Shown in pieces: positions 44,081-54,920 of a stretch of 64,000 nt of DNA. The notes below the pieces were generated by a model. The model ran no database searches. It was not told the origin of the DNA and was given only the letters and a program-made list of their open reading frames with translations. The DNA is from Macrothele yani. Lineage: Eukaryota > Arthropoda > Arachnida > Araneae > Macrothelidae. The stretch's first letter is position 1, and each line of letters starts with the position of its first letter. The position numbers and the translations under genes were made by a program. The stretch is from positions 44,410,905 to 44,474,904 of the forward strand of contig CM077010.1 in assembly GCA_039090855.1 (NCBI GenBank). Reading direction: 5' to 3'.

Positions 44081-45860
44081 TATTTGACTGACATATGATA
44101 TTTTGTATACTAGGTAGGTTTCAAACACTGCTTACTTGCCTTTAGTTTTACAGTTATGTGCGAAGTTTGGCCGCCACTACAGCAGCCTTTCGGGTGTTTG
44201 ACTATTATTTGTACGATGGGGAGACTTGCGAATGGGAATGATACGTGAATGAAATTCATTTTAATGATGTGCTCGAATCATTCGTCACGAGCCACCTCAT
44301 GGCAACTCATTCATCGTGAAAGGGGAATGCTGAAATGATCGCGCTCTTTTAGAGCAGCTTACCAAAAACAGCTGTGTTTCTCAAAGGGCAATACGGGATC
44401 TTTGCAAAGAATTATATACAAGGTGAGCGTATTAACATCCTGGGAATCAGCATGAATGACTTGTGACGTATATTCTAATTTAACTTCATTTTTAGTTATT
44501 TTTCCTATGTAAATTTGAGTTTGTTCTCTTTTACATTTTCCAAACTTAACGTTATATCTTCTCTCTCACATGAATCAGGTTGGCAACACTCTTGAGATCA
44601 GAGAGAGTGAAATATGAGAGCGATAAGAACGTTAGATAAAAAGGACGAGATACATCAGTTGCTTAGTGTGTGTGGAGATGTTCGATCGTCGTTAAGCTAG
44701 ATTATACGATAGATAATTAAGGCATTATATGTGAAGTGTAAAACTCGCAGTGCTATATTTTGGATTTCATCAAATATTGCTGGACCAATAAAAGTAACTT
44801 TGACTTCTGTATATGTTTCGTCTGGCCATAAAACCTTAATTTGAACTAACTCGTGCAACTATTGCATCGTTTTCTCATTTAGTTCAACATTTCCTTAGTC
44901 ATGGTTGTAAACATGGCGTAACACCGATCTCCCACACGGAAAAGCATTACGTTTTAGACTCTTGTGTGAATGAATTTTTAACAATGAATGACTTAGTATC
45001 GCATATTAATAAATTCATTACAGTTGTAAAAGGTTCATACATTTGGAACAATAAAATTCAATATAATATTAAAGGTTTATCATTTTTAAATTCGATCATT
45101 AACTTAATTAGTATGTAATTATGTAATATTAATTCATATTTTAGAAAAGGGTGGAAAAATTCGCTCTTTAGGTGCGTATTAGAAGGGAAAGGAAAAAAGA
45201 GGAATAAATCTATAACATCAAACAAAAGTTCCAAATGTTCTTAGCGCTCGCTTAATCCCCTTCCCTTCCTTCTCTGCCTCATCCGCACTGTTTTGCTGAG
45301 CATTAGCTATCTCATTTTTTTCTTAGCGGATAAGAACTCGCTGAGCCCTTGGTTCACCAATTACATTTGCTGCGGTGCTCCACTAAGAGAGGCTTAACTT
45401 GTGATAATGGTTATCCTTTCCGGGGAAAGTTTGGACGCCAGGTCAAGCAGGAAATTGAAGAAATGCTCATGGCTAGTTTGATCGATAAAATTCTTCCCGA
45501 ACTTCACCATCAAAGTTCACTCACACGTCCCGGCAAGAAAACAAATGTGTTATATAGCGGTACACAGTAAGTAGACCATCGTAATGATTCCGCAAAGCTG
45601 TCTTATTTTTAATCCAGATACTTAGGCTCCCTGCGGTAAACTCGGTAATGGCTACGACAGAGTGCTTTTCTGCACACTATCCCGGAATCCATCAAAATAT
45701 AGTTGAAACATCCATTGAGAGAATCCACGCATTTTACAATACTTATGAAAAGACCGTCAAGAAATTCTATGATGATACAGTAATTAGTGAGCAGTTAGAA
45801 CGCGTGTGCTCTGTTTGGAAAAGCTGTCCTTTTTTTTTTTTTTTTTTTTTGCAGAGGTTT
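44081..45860. other. unannotated; LTR-like promoter/poly(A) module near 44555-44815
   Basis: Around 44634 'GATAAAAAGGACG' precedes 'ACATCAGTTGC' (an arthropod initiator-like TCAGT) by about 25 bp, and 'AATAAAAG' follows at 44788. This spacing would fit a solo LTR, but no TG...CA ends or target duplication were established. Two open frames (45349-45570, 45648-45899, plus) have protein-like composition ('QVKQEIEEMLMASLIDKIL') but no family I recognise; the second runs into a poly-T tract. Confidence 0.25.
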
Positions 45861-46297
45861 AAGATGGATCCACCTAAAACCTTTGCCTCGTATTTCTAAT
45901 GGGCAAATTTCTGTAGCCATTTTCTTCATAACTAATGCGTTCCCAAGGATGAAAATTTGAACATCGATAAAAATACCTTCATATTATAACCTAGTATCCA
46001 TAATATTTTCTTAAACTTAACCTACTTATTTAAAAAAGAAACTTTTCCTTTGGTGGGGTTGAGACCACAAAATAGATGTCGCGACCAGTACATTGATGAC
46101 GTCAGTAGACAAACAAATATTGGATTTCTTCATTATGGTTACATTTTAAAAAATGTTAAGTATACTAAGCTATAACATAAAGTTGTTTTTATCGATGTTC
46201 AAATTTTATGCGTTGGGAACGCATTAAGTGTGAAGAAAATGGCTATAGAAGTTTCCACATTGGAAATACAAGGATAAGATTTTAGCTGAATCCACCT
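45861..46297. mobile_element. palindromic MITE, copy 2
   Basis: Same organisation as the element at 356-804: left arm 'GATGGATCCACCTAAAACC', shared cores 'CCCAAGGATGAAAATTTGAA' and 'GATGACGTCAGTA', right arm ending 'GAATCCACC'. The left flank is TTAA; the right flank merges directly into SINE-A sequence, so the right target site is not preserved cleanly. Confidence 0.7.
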
Positions 46298-46716
46298 AAT
46301 GACCACCGTAAGCAATTCAAAGGAATATAAGCAGTCGTTCGTTCCAGATTTAGGCCCACTGGTTCCAGTCAGGGAAGGGAGAGAGCCAGTGTCTTAAGAC
46401 AAACACGACATCTTTGCCACAGTGGATTCAAACCCTTGCAGTTTTTTTTTTTATTGGAGGTTTAACGACCACCGTGAGCAACTCAATGGGCTATAAGCAG
46501 TCGCCCGTCCCTAATTTAGGGTCACTGTTCCAGGGAAGGGAGAGAGCCAGTGCCGTAAGACAAACACAACATCCATGCCTGACCGGGATTCGAACCCGGA
46601 ACCCTAACGGTCGAATGATCAGAGGCCAACGCCTTAGACCACTGCGCCACCGGGGCGGCGCTGGCCGTTCTAGGACAAATGATCAGAAGCCAACGATTGG
46701 ACCACTGCGCCACGGT
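46298..46716 (-). mobile_element. older SINE-A split by a younger SINE-A
   Basis: The outer copy: 46298-46440 (tail and body, diverged, 'GGATTCAAACCC') resuming at 46660-46716 ('CAAATGATCAGAAGCC' to 'CACTGCGCCACGG'). The same nesting pattern, SINE-A into SINE-A near the B box, is seen at 40.0-40.4 kb. Confidence 0.83.
46441..46659 (-). mobile_element. younger SINE-A inserted in SINE-A
   Basis: Short T-run, 'ATTGGAGGTTTAACGACCAC', near-consensus body and 'GCGCCACCGGGGCGGCG' end. Confidence 0.9.
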
Positions 46717-46820
46717 ACAAAACTTTCGAAGTTACAGCGTGTTTCTGTTTATTTTCGGTTCCGTTCATATTGATGGAAATGCTCCTGTGAATCGTCATCA
46801 TCAATTATCAATCCACTATT

Positions 46821-47032
46821 TTTTTTATTGGAGGTTTAACGACCACCGTGAACAACTCAATGGGCTATAAGCAGTCGCCCGTCCCTAATTTAGGGTAACT
46901 GTCTCCAAGGAAGGGAGAGAACCAGTGCCGTAAGACAAACACAACGTTAATGCCTCACGGGATTCGAACCCGGACCCCTTTTGGACGAATGAACAGAGGC
47001 CATCGCTTAGACCACTGCGCCACCGGGGCGGC
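46821..47032 (-). mobile_element. SINE-A with perfect 13-bp target duplication
   Basis: TCAATCCACTATT occurs at 46808-46820 and 47033-47045. The body is close to consensus with intact pol III boxes; recent insertion. Confidence 0.96.
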
Positions 47033-47045
47033 TCAATCCACTATT

Positions 47046-48312
47046 GGATTAAACTCCTTCCAAGTTCCTCCCACAACTGTGTTTGTCTTGAACTAGTCCC
47101 CTCTATGTCGTTGTAGCATATTTATTCAATATCATCCACTTATCTCCCACGTGGCCAACTTTTTCTTCCGCCGTAAAGTAGGATCCTGCTGCGCTGGCGG
47201 ACAATGCGGTGAGGAAAACCGCAAAGTGTTGTTTCGAAAATAAAGGCGGGATCTATCCGTCAGAAAGGAATCCTTCAGCAGTATCATTCATGATCACCTC
47301 GAGTATAAAAACTTTGCGCAAAATGCATTTTGACGAATCTTTGAGCGTTACAGAAAGCAGAGCGCATGAGTGTCGCGTCTGAACACACTAAACGTTATCA
47401 GAGAGCGGGAACTTCTTCCTGCGGCCTGGGAGCGTTATTTATATATTTATTTAATAGGTGAGAATATTCTCCGGCGAAGAAACTTGTTGCCATCATTTTG
47501 ATGTGCAAGGAAACGGATGATCATGCAGTGGAAACACCCTGCAACACCGACATAAAAGAAAACCCACGTTACCACTAGCGATGGTAAGGTTCTGCTTCCA
47601 TCTTCTTTAATCAGAAACGTTCATTGCTCTTTGATTATCTGCCATATAGGCCACTATCGTTCAGACATACTGCAACACGTAGCACTGACTATACCGCGCA
47701 ATCATAAACAAGCATCCAGGTATGATGATAATTGGTAGAGCGCGGCTGCTTGGAATCGTCTGACCTTACGTTGCCCATCGAAACACAAAGACTCTGCAGC
47801 TTTGAAGTGCAAAGTCCTTGCCCATGCTCTTCGTAGTCCCTAACTGGCGTCATGTAATTTTAAAATTTTCGGCACCTGAAAAAGTTCCTAAGAGACCAAT
47901 GATTCACGTCAGATGATGACGCCCGATAAGTTATTGAGGACAGGCTCGTCCAGTAACATCCCTCCTTGTACGCGGAAGTTATCATAATACTCGTTTAGCA
48001 TTAGAACACAGGTCTGAACCTAGGAGATTAGTATATATAGATAGTACAGTATCCTTGCCCTGTGTACCTTAACTGGATACCCCTGTAGTGAAGTCTAATA
48101 AACCAGTACAGAAATGCACCTGTGCTCCAGACTAGTGGTCTCCACTGCCATTATATGGTGAGCCACGCTCGTTTCAAACCCTTACCCGTTTCAGACATTA
48201 CACACTCGCTTTGCCCTGGCTCGTCAATAGCAGCTATTATTTAGGCCCGGCCAAGTTCGTGATGTACCATTTTGTATTATTTTGTCTTTCTATTGTTTTG
48301 TTTTTTTATATT
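47046..48312. other. unannotated; possible LTR fragment 47915-48160
   Basis: 'GTATATATAGATAGTACAG' (TATA-like, 48030) and 'CTAATAAACCAG' (poly(A) signal-like, 48098) are followed by 'TTATATGGTGAGCCACG', which resembles an LTR/primer-binding-site junction. No second LTR, no coding and no target duplication were found, so this is only a suggestion. The remainder shows nothing recognisable. Confidence 0.25.
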
Positions 48313-48522
48313 TTCATTGGAGGTTTAAGACCACCATGAGTAATTCAATGGGCTATAAGCAGTCGCCCGTCCCTAATTTAGGGTCACTAGTTCCAGGGAA
48401 GGGAGAGAGCCAGTGCTGTAAGACAAACACAACATCCATGCCTCACCGGGATTCCAGCCCAGACCCCTTCCGGACGAATGATCAGAGGCCATCGCTTAGA
48501 CCACTGTGCCAGCGGGGCGGCT
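48313..48522 (-). mobile_element. SINE-A copy
   Basis: 'ATTGGAGGTTTAAGACCACC' through 'TGCCAGCGGGGCGG'. Similar flanks CTATTGTTTT / CTATTGTATTTT may be the target duplication. B box altered to 'GGGCTGGAATCCC'. Confidence 0.88.
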
Positions 48523-49222
48523 ATTGTATTTTACTAAGTTACGAAAACTAAATAATGAAATGAGATATTATTGAAAATATTTTGTTTAATGTAATCCTAA
48601 AAGTATTAACTAAACTTTGTCAGTATCGAAGAACTTAACCTTTAAAGAGAGAAAAGAAAAAAGATGCAGGGCGTTTAAGATCTCTCTTTCTCTGAACTAG
48701 CAAGCGGTAACGCTACAAAAATTCAATCCCTCTACGGGATTAGTGATAGGAGAAAATATCCATTCTCCCCAATCTCTCTCTCTCTCTCTCTCTCTCACAT
48801 CTTCCCTGCAGACACCCAGCGTCCCGCACTCCACAAAACACACACCCTCGCTCGTGGTCGAAACGTTTTGTTGTTTACAAGCCCGGAAGTGTTTTCACCT
48901 TCTTAATACCTGCAGACGGTAAAAACACTGCGAGTGCCTCTGTCCGCCGCTGTGATTACGCCCTGGGCTATGTCATGGAAGTAAGTAAAGCCACCAAAAC
49001 AGTTAAACAGATCAGGAAATCCGGAAACACGATGTCTTTGTTTCATTCTTTACCACTGCGATAGAAAAAAAAATGGGTCGACGTAGCTCGTCCCGAGCCT
49101 GGTCCGTGCAGACCTCAACTCCTTTTCACTTCAACGAGCCTTTATAGTTCGTTTTGCTGAACGAGCCTTACATGTCGTTATATTGAACGAGCTTTATAGT
49201 TCGTAATATAGTTCGAGCAAAT
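48523..49222. repeat. unannotated with (TC)n and AACGAGC tandem words
   Basis: A TC microsatellite lies at about 48773-48796. Around 49125-49220 the phrase 'AACGAGCCTTTATAGTTCGT' recurs about three times at 34-36 bp spacing, with GAACGAGC/GTTCGTTT complementary words. Nothing else is recognised. Confidence 0.6.
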
Positions 49223-49429
49223 ATTTGTAGCAGCCTTGGTGGCGCAGTGGTCTAAGCGATGGCTTGGGGTCTGGGTTCAAATCACGGGTGAGAAATGCAT
49301 GTTGTGTTTGTCTTACGGCATTGGCTCTATCCACTTCCCTGGAACCAGTGCCCATAAGTTAGGGACGGGAGACTGCTTACAATGAGTTGCTCACCGTGGT
49401 CGTTAAACCTCCAATCAAAAAAAAAAAAT
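49223..49429 (+). mobile_element. SINE-A copy
   Basis: Head 'GCAGCCTTGGTGGCGCAGTG', a 20-nt deletion before the B box, tail 'GTCGTTAAACCTCCAATC' and a 13-nt A-run. Confidence 0.9.
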
Positions 49430-49493
49430 GCGTATATGACACACCACTTTTTGATATTCATCAGCCTCTTTAAAGCAAATGAAGATTGAATTA

Positions 49494-49717
49494 TGCCGCC
49501 CCGGTGTCGCAGTGGTCTAAGCGATGGCCTCTGATCATTCATCCGAACGGGGTCCGGGTTCGAATCCCGTGAGGCATGGATGTTGTGTTTGTCTTACGGC
49601 ACTGGCTCTCTCCCATCCCTGGAACCAGTGACCCTAAATTTGGGACGGGCGACTGCTTATAGCCCACTGAGTTGCTCACGGTGATCGTTAAACCTCCAAC
49701 CAAAAAAAAAAAAAAAA
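49494..49717 (+). mobile_element. SINE-A copy with 11-bp target duplication
   Basis: AGATTGAATTA before (49483-49493) and AGATTGATTTA after (49718-49728). Full body with 17-nt A-run and intact boxes. Confidence 0.93.
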
Positions 49718-49728
49718 AGATTGATTTA

Positions 49729-50105
49729 CAGATGCGAATAAAAAACGAAATTATTCCTATCAAGCTGACATCTGTGAGGCAACAAACACAACCTTGGCCT
49801 ATCCAATTACATAATTTTCCACTCGTTATTCAAAATCTTCATGGATAAATCAGTATAACTCACATGGGCTTATATTAATAAATTACTTTCGCAATACATT
49901 TTTAATCAAACAGTTTATATAAAGAACAGTCCCGTAAAATATTTTTTACACAACATAGAGGCGGCATTGGTTTCAAGCATCGAATATAGTATTATTCACA
50001 CAAATTGCACGATAGAATTAGATTATTTTGTCGAGAGGAAGAAGTCCTGTATTGCATATGGATTCAGTTCCAAATCTGTACGGAAAAATGATGTTCATGC
50101 AAGAA
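49729..50105. other. unannotated sequence
   Basis: No recognised gene; an open frame at 49967-50173 runs into the T9 inverted repeat and is not credible. Confidence 0.35.
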
Positions 50106-50346
50106 TACAGCAGTTGACAAAATTGTGGAAACCTTTTGGAAATAGTGTATTTTTGAGGCTTGATGGCTCATAACACCAGTTTTTTATGGAGAAATACCAT
50201 AAAATTATATAACAATGGAAAGATAATTTAATCAAGAATGTAATGCAATAACTTTTATGAAGAATTTTGTATTAGAACAGTAGTTATAAAGAAGAAAATG
50301 AAACACATAGAAAAAATGAGGTATACAAAAATTCTCACCATGTCAG

Positions 50347-51375
50347 TTAGTGCTTATTTGGGTAACCTTTAGCGTTAATTACGGCCTTGCAACGCCTTCC
50401 CATGGAGTGAACGAAGTTTTTTAGTTCTGCAGCTGTTATAATGTGAAACCAAGATTGAATTATTGCTTCTATTATTTGGGTTTTATTGCTGGGTTGCTTC
50501 TGACCAAGAAGTGTCTTTAGTCGGCTCCATAGATTTTCGATGCGGTTAAGGACTGGGCTTTTCCCAGGTCATTCCAGTAATGGAATATGATTATCTTGAA
50601 ACCACGTTTTGCACACAGCAGCAACATGAAGCTGAATCCTATTGAAATATAAACGCTTCATTGTCTTGGAAAAGATCACGTGCGGAAGGCTTCAATTTGG
50701 GATCAAGTATTTCTTTAATGCATTTTTGGTCATTTATATTCCCATTAATCATGAAAATTTTGCCCACACCTTTTGATGTCATACAACCCCAGATCATAAC
50801 ACTAACTGGGTGTTTCACGGTACATGTAATGCAATCAGAATGCAAATCTTGTCCGATTCTTCTCCTTACGTATTTTATGCCATCATTACCAAACAGGGAG
50901 ATTTTGGTCTCATCACTCCAAATAACACTGTTCCATTGTTCCGCTGTCCAGTTAACATGGGTTTTAGCCCAGTTTAATCTCTTCAACCTTTGTCTGAGAG
51001 TTGAAAATAGTTTTTTCGTGGAATTCTAGCTTTTAGACCAAATTCCTGCAGTCTGCGCCGAACAGTCCTTGCACTCAACTTCATGTTGCATTGAGCCATT
51101 TCGTCTTGTATACACCCAGATGATTTTCTTCTGTCACCTAGGTACAGTCCCTTAGTTTTTCTATTATCACATGCTGCTGTGCACCTTTTCCCGAATTTAC
51201 CAGTCTGGTTTTATAGTGACTGAGTCTCCTTATACCTCTTCAAAAATTTAGAAATGCCACCTTTGGTTAAGTTTCCTCCAATATTTCTTCTAATGTGTTC
51301 ATAACTGAAGCCTTGTTCACTTAATAGTACAATTTTACATCGCTTTTTGGGTGACCAGTCAAGTCTTTGCGCCAT
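50347..51375 (-). pseudogene. Tc1-like transposase pseudogene (T9)
   Basis: Start ATG 51375 ('MAQRLDWSPKKRCKIVLL'), helix-turn-helix 'YEHIRRNIGGNLTKGGISKF', a stop at 51211, then 'RKSSGCIQDEMAQCN' and 'SARTVRRRLQEFGLKARIP' in the same frame. A frameshift near 51000 leads to 'RLKRLNWAKTHVNWTAEQW', first catalytic block 'VIWSDETKISLFG' (intact), 'VMIWGCMTSKGVG', second block 'FQ' stop 'DSAS'. Another frameshift gives 'CKTWFQDNHIPLLE', third block 'VLNRIENLWSRLK' (Glu intact) and C-terminus 'MGRRCKAVINAKG'. All catalytic acids are present despite the broken frame. Confidence 0.88.
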
Positions 51376-51418
51376 TTCTTTAATTTTATTACGTTTTACA
51401 AGATCATTAAATGAAAGA

Positions 51419-51441
51419 ACACACACACACACACACACAAA
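51419..51441. repeat. (CA)n microsatellite inside T9
   Basis: Eleven CA units followed by an A-run, in the T9 5' untranslated region. Confidence 0.95.
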
Positions 51442-51854
51442 AAAAAAAACTTGATAGCAATCACATAATACACTGAGAAATGTCCTCCTCTCAGCCCCAA
51501 TACATGACATCAATAGCTGAATCCTACTGTGACCTGATTGGCTCATTGCCAAAACAAGATGACACCTGATTGGTTCTCTAAACATTCATGCTCATTGGCT
51601 ACATTCAAATGAAGGAAACCTACTTCATATCAACCTAAGCAAGTTGTGCTTCCTTTTTCTGGTTATTTGGCTATAACTTTTCATAGAGTACATATAATTG
51701 AACAAACATTATTGCATTATATTTTTGATGAAATTATCTGTCCATTGATGTAGAATTTTATGGTATTATTCCAAACAGAAGTGGTGTTATGAGCCATCAA
51801 ACCTCAGAAATATACTTTTCCCAAAAGGTTTCTACAATTTTGGTCACTACTGTA

Positions 51855-52186
51855 TATGTAGAGAGGAATATGAGTATTTTTGAAGTTAAGAAGTGGACTG
51901 TTCGAAAGGGAATTTTAACAAGCAAGAGGTTAAATGAGAACATAAATCATTTATACATAGGATGTTTACACATTTTGAGAAAGTTTTTGAGGAGAAATAA
52001 CAATATAAACGCAGTTCAAGGAATTGAAACTGGCAACAACGTGATGGATGAACATGAAAGAAACATCTGCTACAGTTAAATATAGTTCGCTAAAAAAATG
52101 GTGCACGTAGACAAGTTGTGAGTAGAAGATCAAACAGAAGTCATTGCTCTTTACACGTTCCTATTAGTTCCGGAAAAATTATCATC
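51855..52186. other. unannotated sequence
   Basis: An open frame (51789-52079, plus) starts inside the T9 inverted repeat and has no recognisable motif. Confidence 0.3.
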
Positions 52187-52368
52187 GGCCGCCTCCGGGA
52201 ATCGAACCCAGTGTCTTCCAGTTACGCGCCGTACATACTACAACTGTACCACAGCGGCCTCGAATTCCATTCCTCCAGACTCACATACAGCTAACTGCCA
52301 AACCACATGACACGTTGTTTCTTGGAGCCCCGCACAATACTGGGGATTCACCAAAGACGGTAAGCAGC
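52187..52368 (-). mobile_element. SINE-D, inverted copy
   Basis: Minus-strand tRNA-derived repeat: leader 'GGTGAATCCCCAGTATTGTG', 'TTTGGCAGTTAGCTGTATGT', then the tRNA-like block 52187-52256 with 'GCCGCTGTGGTACAG' and 'GGGTTCGATTCCC'. It faces the plus-strand copies that follow. Confidence 0.8.
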
Positions 52369-52377
52369 AACTGAACA

Positions 52378-53045
52378 AATCACTAGGAGGCGTAACTGGA
52401 AGACCCTGGGTTCGACTCCCGGTGGCGGCCAATGAGAATTTTTACGTGACTCACTTATAAACGTGGAAAGAGCGAAGATCTTTGTTTGATGTTCCTGGTC
52501 CATGTTAAATTCCTGTATTAATTATTCATTCGCCTTCTAATTATTTCTTCTGTTGCTTCTTACCATCTTTGGTGGCAATCTGCCAACTTGGTTTGGCAGT
52601 TAGAGTGCGTGAGTCTGGAGGAATTCGAGGCCGATGTGGTGTAGCGGAAGCATATCCGGCGCGTAACTGGAAGACCCTAGGTTCGACTCCCGGTGGCGGC
52701 CAATGAGAATTTTTCCGTGACTCACTTATAAACGTGGAAAGAGCGAAGATCTTTGTTTGATGTTCCTGGTCCATGTTAAATTCCTGTATTAATTATTCAT
52801 TCGCTTTCTAATTATTTCTTCAGTTGCTGCTTGTCACCTTTGGTGAATCCCCAGCATTGTGCGGGGCTCCAAGAAGCAACCTGCCAACTTGGCTTGGCAG
52901 TTAGCGTGTGTGAGTCTGGAGGAATTCGATGCCGCTGTGGTGTAGCGGAAGCATATCCAGCGCGTAACTGGAAGACCCTGGGTTCGATTCCTCGAGGCGG
53001 CCGATGAGAATTTTTCCGTGACTCACTTCGTGGAAACAGCGATAA
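52378..53045 (+). repeat. SINE-D tandem array
   Basis: One truncated and two fuller copies head to tail; the landmark 'CCAATGAGAATTTTTACGTG' or variants recurs at about 52430, 52701 and 52999 (271 and 298 bp spacing). The tRNA-like blocks at about 52630-52700 and 52928-53003 have 'GTGGTGTAGCGGAAGC' (A box) and 'GGTTCGACTCCC' (B box), and their ends (GCCGC/GCGGC) can still pair like an acceptor stem. Confidence 0.8.
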
Positions 53046-54029
53046 CTTCTGTTTGTTGTTCCTAATCGACGTCAATTATGTGTATTAATTGTGAATAGAA
53101 GGTTATGTTTCTGGTCTTTGCGAAGAGAAATACTCGTATTATGTAATTAAAAAATGCTGTGAAAATCATGCAAATAGCATTTCTAAATTAAAATAAGCCC
53201 TATTATTAATTATAGAGAGAAATCGACAGGAATTGCTTTTAACAGGAAACGAACACCAAACGAATATCCAAAGAAGATACGAACTTTTTAAGACTATTTC
53301 AAAAGTAAGGTCTCTCTGGTCTTAAAAGAAAATCGACCGACCCAAAAAGCAGTCGCTAAGTAGTTAAAAATCTTTGATCAACGGTAAACAAGGTAATAAA
53401 CTAATAAAGAAAGATTTGAATCAGCAAAATAAAAAAAAATAAAAAAAACATTGTGCACCGCCTTTTGCCTATGCACGTGAGTAAGTGCAGAACAAGGTGC
53501 AGGCTTCTCTATGGAGATCACTTAGGCAGATGGAAATTTATTCTGCCTATTGATGACGCATGGATCTACCTAAACGACCGTAACAAAAAAGGTCGATTTA
53601 CTATCCTAAAAGATCAGAAAAATATTTACAAACTTAGGTCCAAGAATCCAAAGAAAGTTTCAGTAGATTCATGATTATTTCTGGTTTCTCGTTCAATGCG
53701 AAATTATATTTAAGAAAAGTTGAAAATAATGTTAAAATCATAATTAATAATAAGGAACTGCACACCAACAGTACTATGAATAAAATAACCATATTAGGAA
53801 TCCTAATTTATTGGCGTAGAGTAGAAATCAAAATTTCCAATCTTTCGCAGATCAACCAGATGGCTTTTTCAAGGAATGTAGACAGCTAACTGCAAACTGG
53901 ATAGTACAACACTTCAACAATTTGAACGCGGTGACATGACTATAAAATAAATGAATAGGCGCAAATGGGATCAGTCATTCGAAGAATCGAGGTCATGTTG
54001 CTTGGGCACGCGGTTCCGTTGTAAAAAAC
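53046..54029. other. unannotated sequence
   Basis: AT-rich; open frames at 53453-53674 and 53671-53889 (plus) show no recognisable motif. Confidence 0.35.
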
Positions 54030-54132
54030 GCAGCATTATTTGAAGAATTGATTCAAAATGCGTGGCAATTCTAGAGAGAAGCTGCCATTGCATTTGAAAC
54101 GCATTTGAAATCAATTCTTCAAATAATGCTGC
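54030..54132. repeat. inverted repeat, 33-bp arms, 37-nt loop
   Basis: 'GCAGCATTATTTGAAGAATT' and the next 13 bases are matched by the reverse complement at 54100-54132 with two differences. The loop contains an extra partial copy of the 'GCATTTGAAA' end. Confidence 0.92.
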
Positions 54133-54344
54133 TTTATATTACGCACATATTGCCGAAAATAATGTTTTAGCTCTCATATTTAAACAGGAAATACTATTCC
54201 TTTATCCACAGAGCCTTCAAAGAGACGAACTCGATCAGGATAAGGCTAACAGTCATACATTCAAATCTACCACACTATTGTTTTAAAAAAATGAGAAATA
54301 GAGACCGGCATCTAGTCTATACGCTTTGCTCATATTCCACCAAA

Positions 54345-54690
54345 GTCCCCCAAGCAAAAACAGTCGTGCTGGGCCAGCACTGCCAGCAATGGCCCATCAC
54401 TATGTTGCCGCTACCGAACGTCAATAAAATGTCCGGGTGGCCAACAGAAGGGCCAGCAGTTCAGGCCAACTGCTGGCCAACAGTTGGCACCCCATCAGTT
54501 GTCATATGCCAGAACAGGGCCATCAGTTGTCCATCACAGGCATGAGCTGCCACAAGTGGCCCTTCAGCGGCCCTGCAAGCACGCGCCAGAAATAATGGCT
54601 AGCGTAATGTGGTCCGCTAGTGTGCCGGTAGTGGCAGCCGGCAACCACGTGACGTAACTGGTTGCTGGCCGAATCTTGTCCGCCAATTTC
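54345..54690. repeat. GC-rich degenerate repeat island 1
   Basis: Dense GGCCA, CTGGC and CCAGCA words ('CAGCAATGGCCCATCACT', 'CAACTGCTGGCCAACAGTTG') without a strict period; GC-rich against an AT-rich background. It shares the phrase CCAGCA(A/G)TGGCCCATCACT with the island at 55.68 kb, so both may belong to one element or satellite. Confidence 0.65.
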
Positions 54691-54837
54691 CAGTAGTAGC
54701 CATAAAAAAAAGAAAAAAAAATCAAGGATAACCGCAGTTCCCCATATTTGCAACTTTTTTTTCTACCCTTACGAAACTTGTGAATTTTAGCACTGCGCTG
54801 GGGAAATTTTCTCAACAGACCTAAATAACGCCCGTTT

Positions 54838-54920
54838 GAATCTGAGTGGATACCAACCAGGACTCTCTGCGTGGTAGCAGAGCTCTCTACCGACCGGACT
54901 AATTTGCCACGCACGCGCGT
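54838..54920 (-). repeat. tRNA-derived fragment
   Basis: On the minus strand: 'TAGTCCGGTCGGTAGAGAGC' (D-arm/A box), a 6-bp anticodon-like hairpin CTCTGC/GCAGAG, then 'CCTGGTTGGTATCCAC', a decayed B box. Probably a SINE head of a further family or a tRNA pseudogene; no intact T-arm, so not a working tRNA. Confidence 0.55.

Larger units (their letters stand above)
50108..51852 (-). mobile_element. Tc1-like element T9 with long inverted repeats
   Basis: Ends 'CAGCAGTTGACAAAATTGTG' (50108, after TA) and, from the right, 'CAGTAGTGACCAAAATTGTA' (51852, before TA). The similarity between the two ends continues for roughly 170 bp, through 'TTGATGGCTCATAACACCA' and 'ATACCATAAAATT', far longer than in the other Tc1-like elements here. 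Total 1745 bp. Confidence 0.9.

Noticed and set aside
44555..48160. Two LTR-like promoter/poly(A) modules
   Set aside because: Mentioned only as possibilities: neither has verified TG...CA ends, a target duplication or any gag-pol coding nearby.
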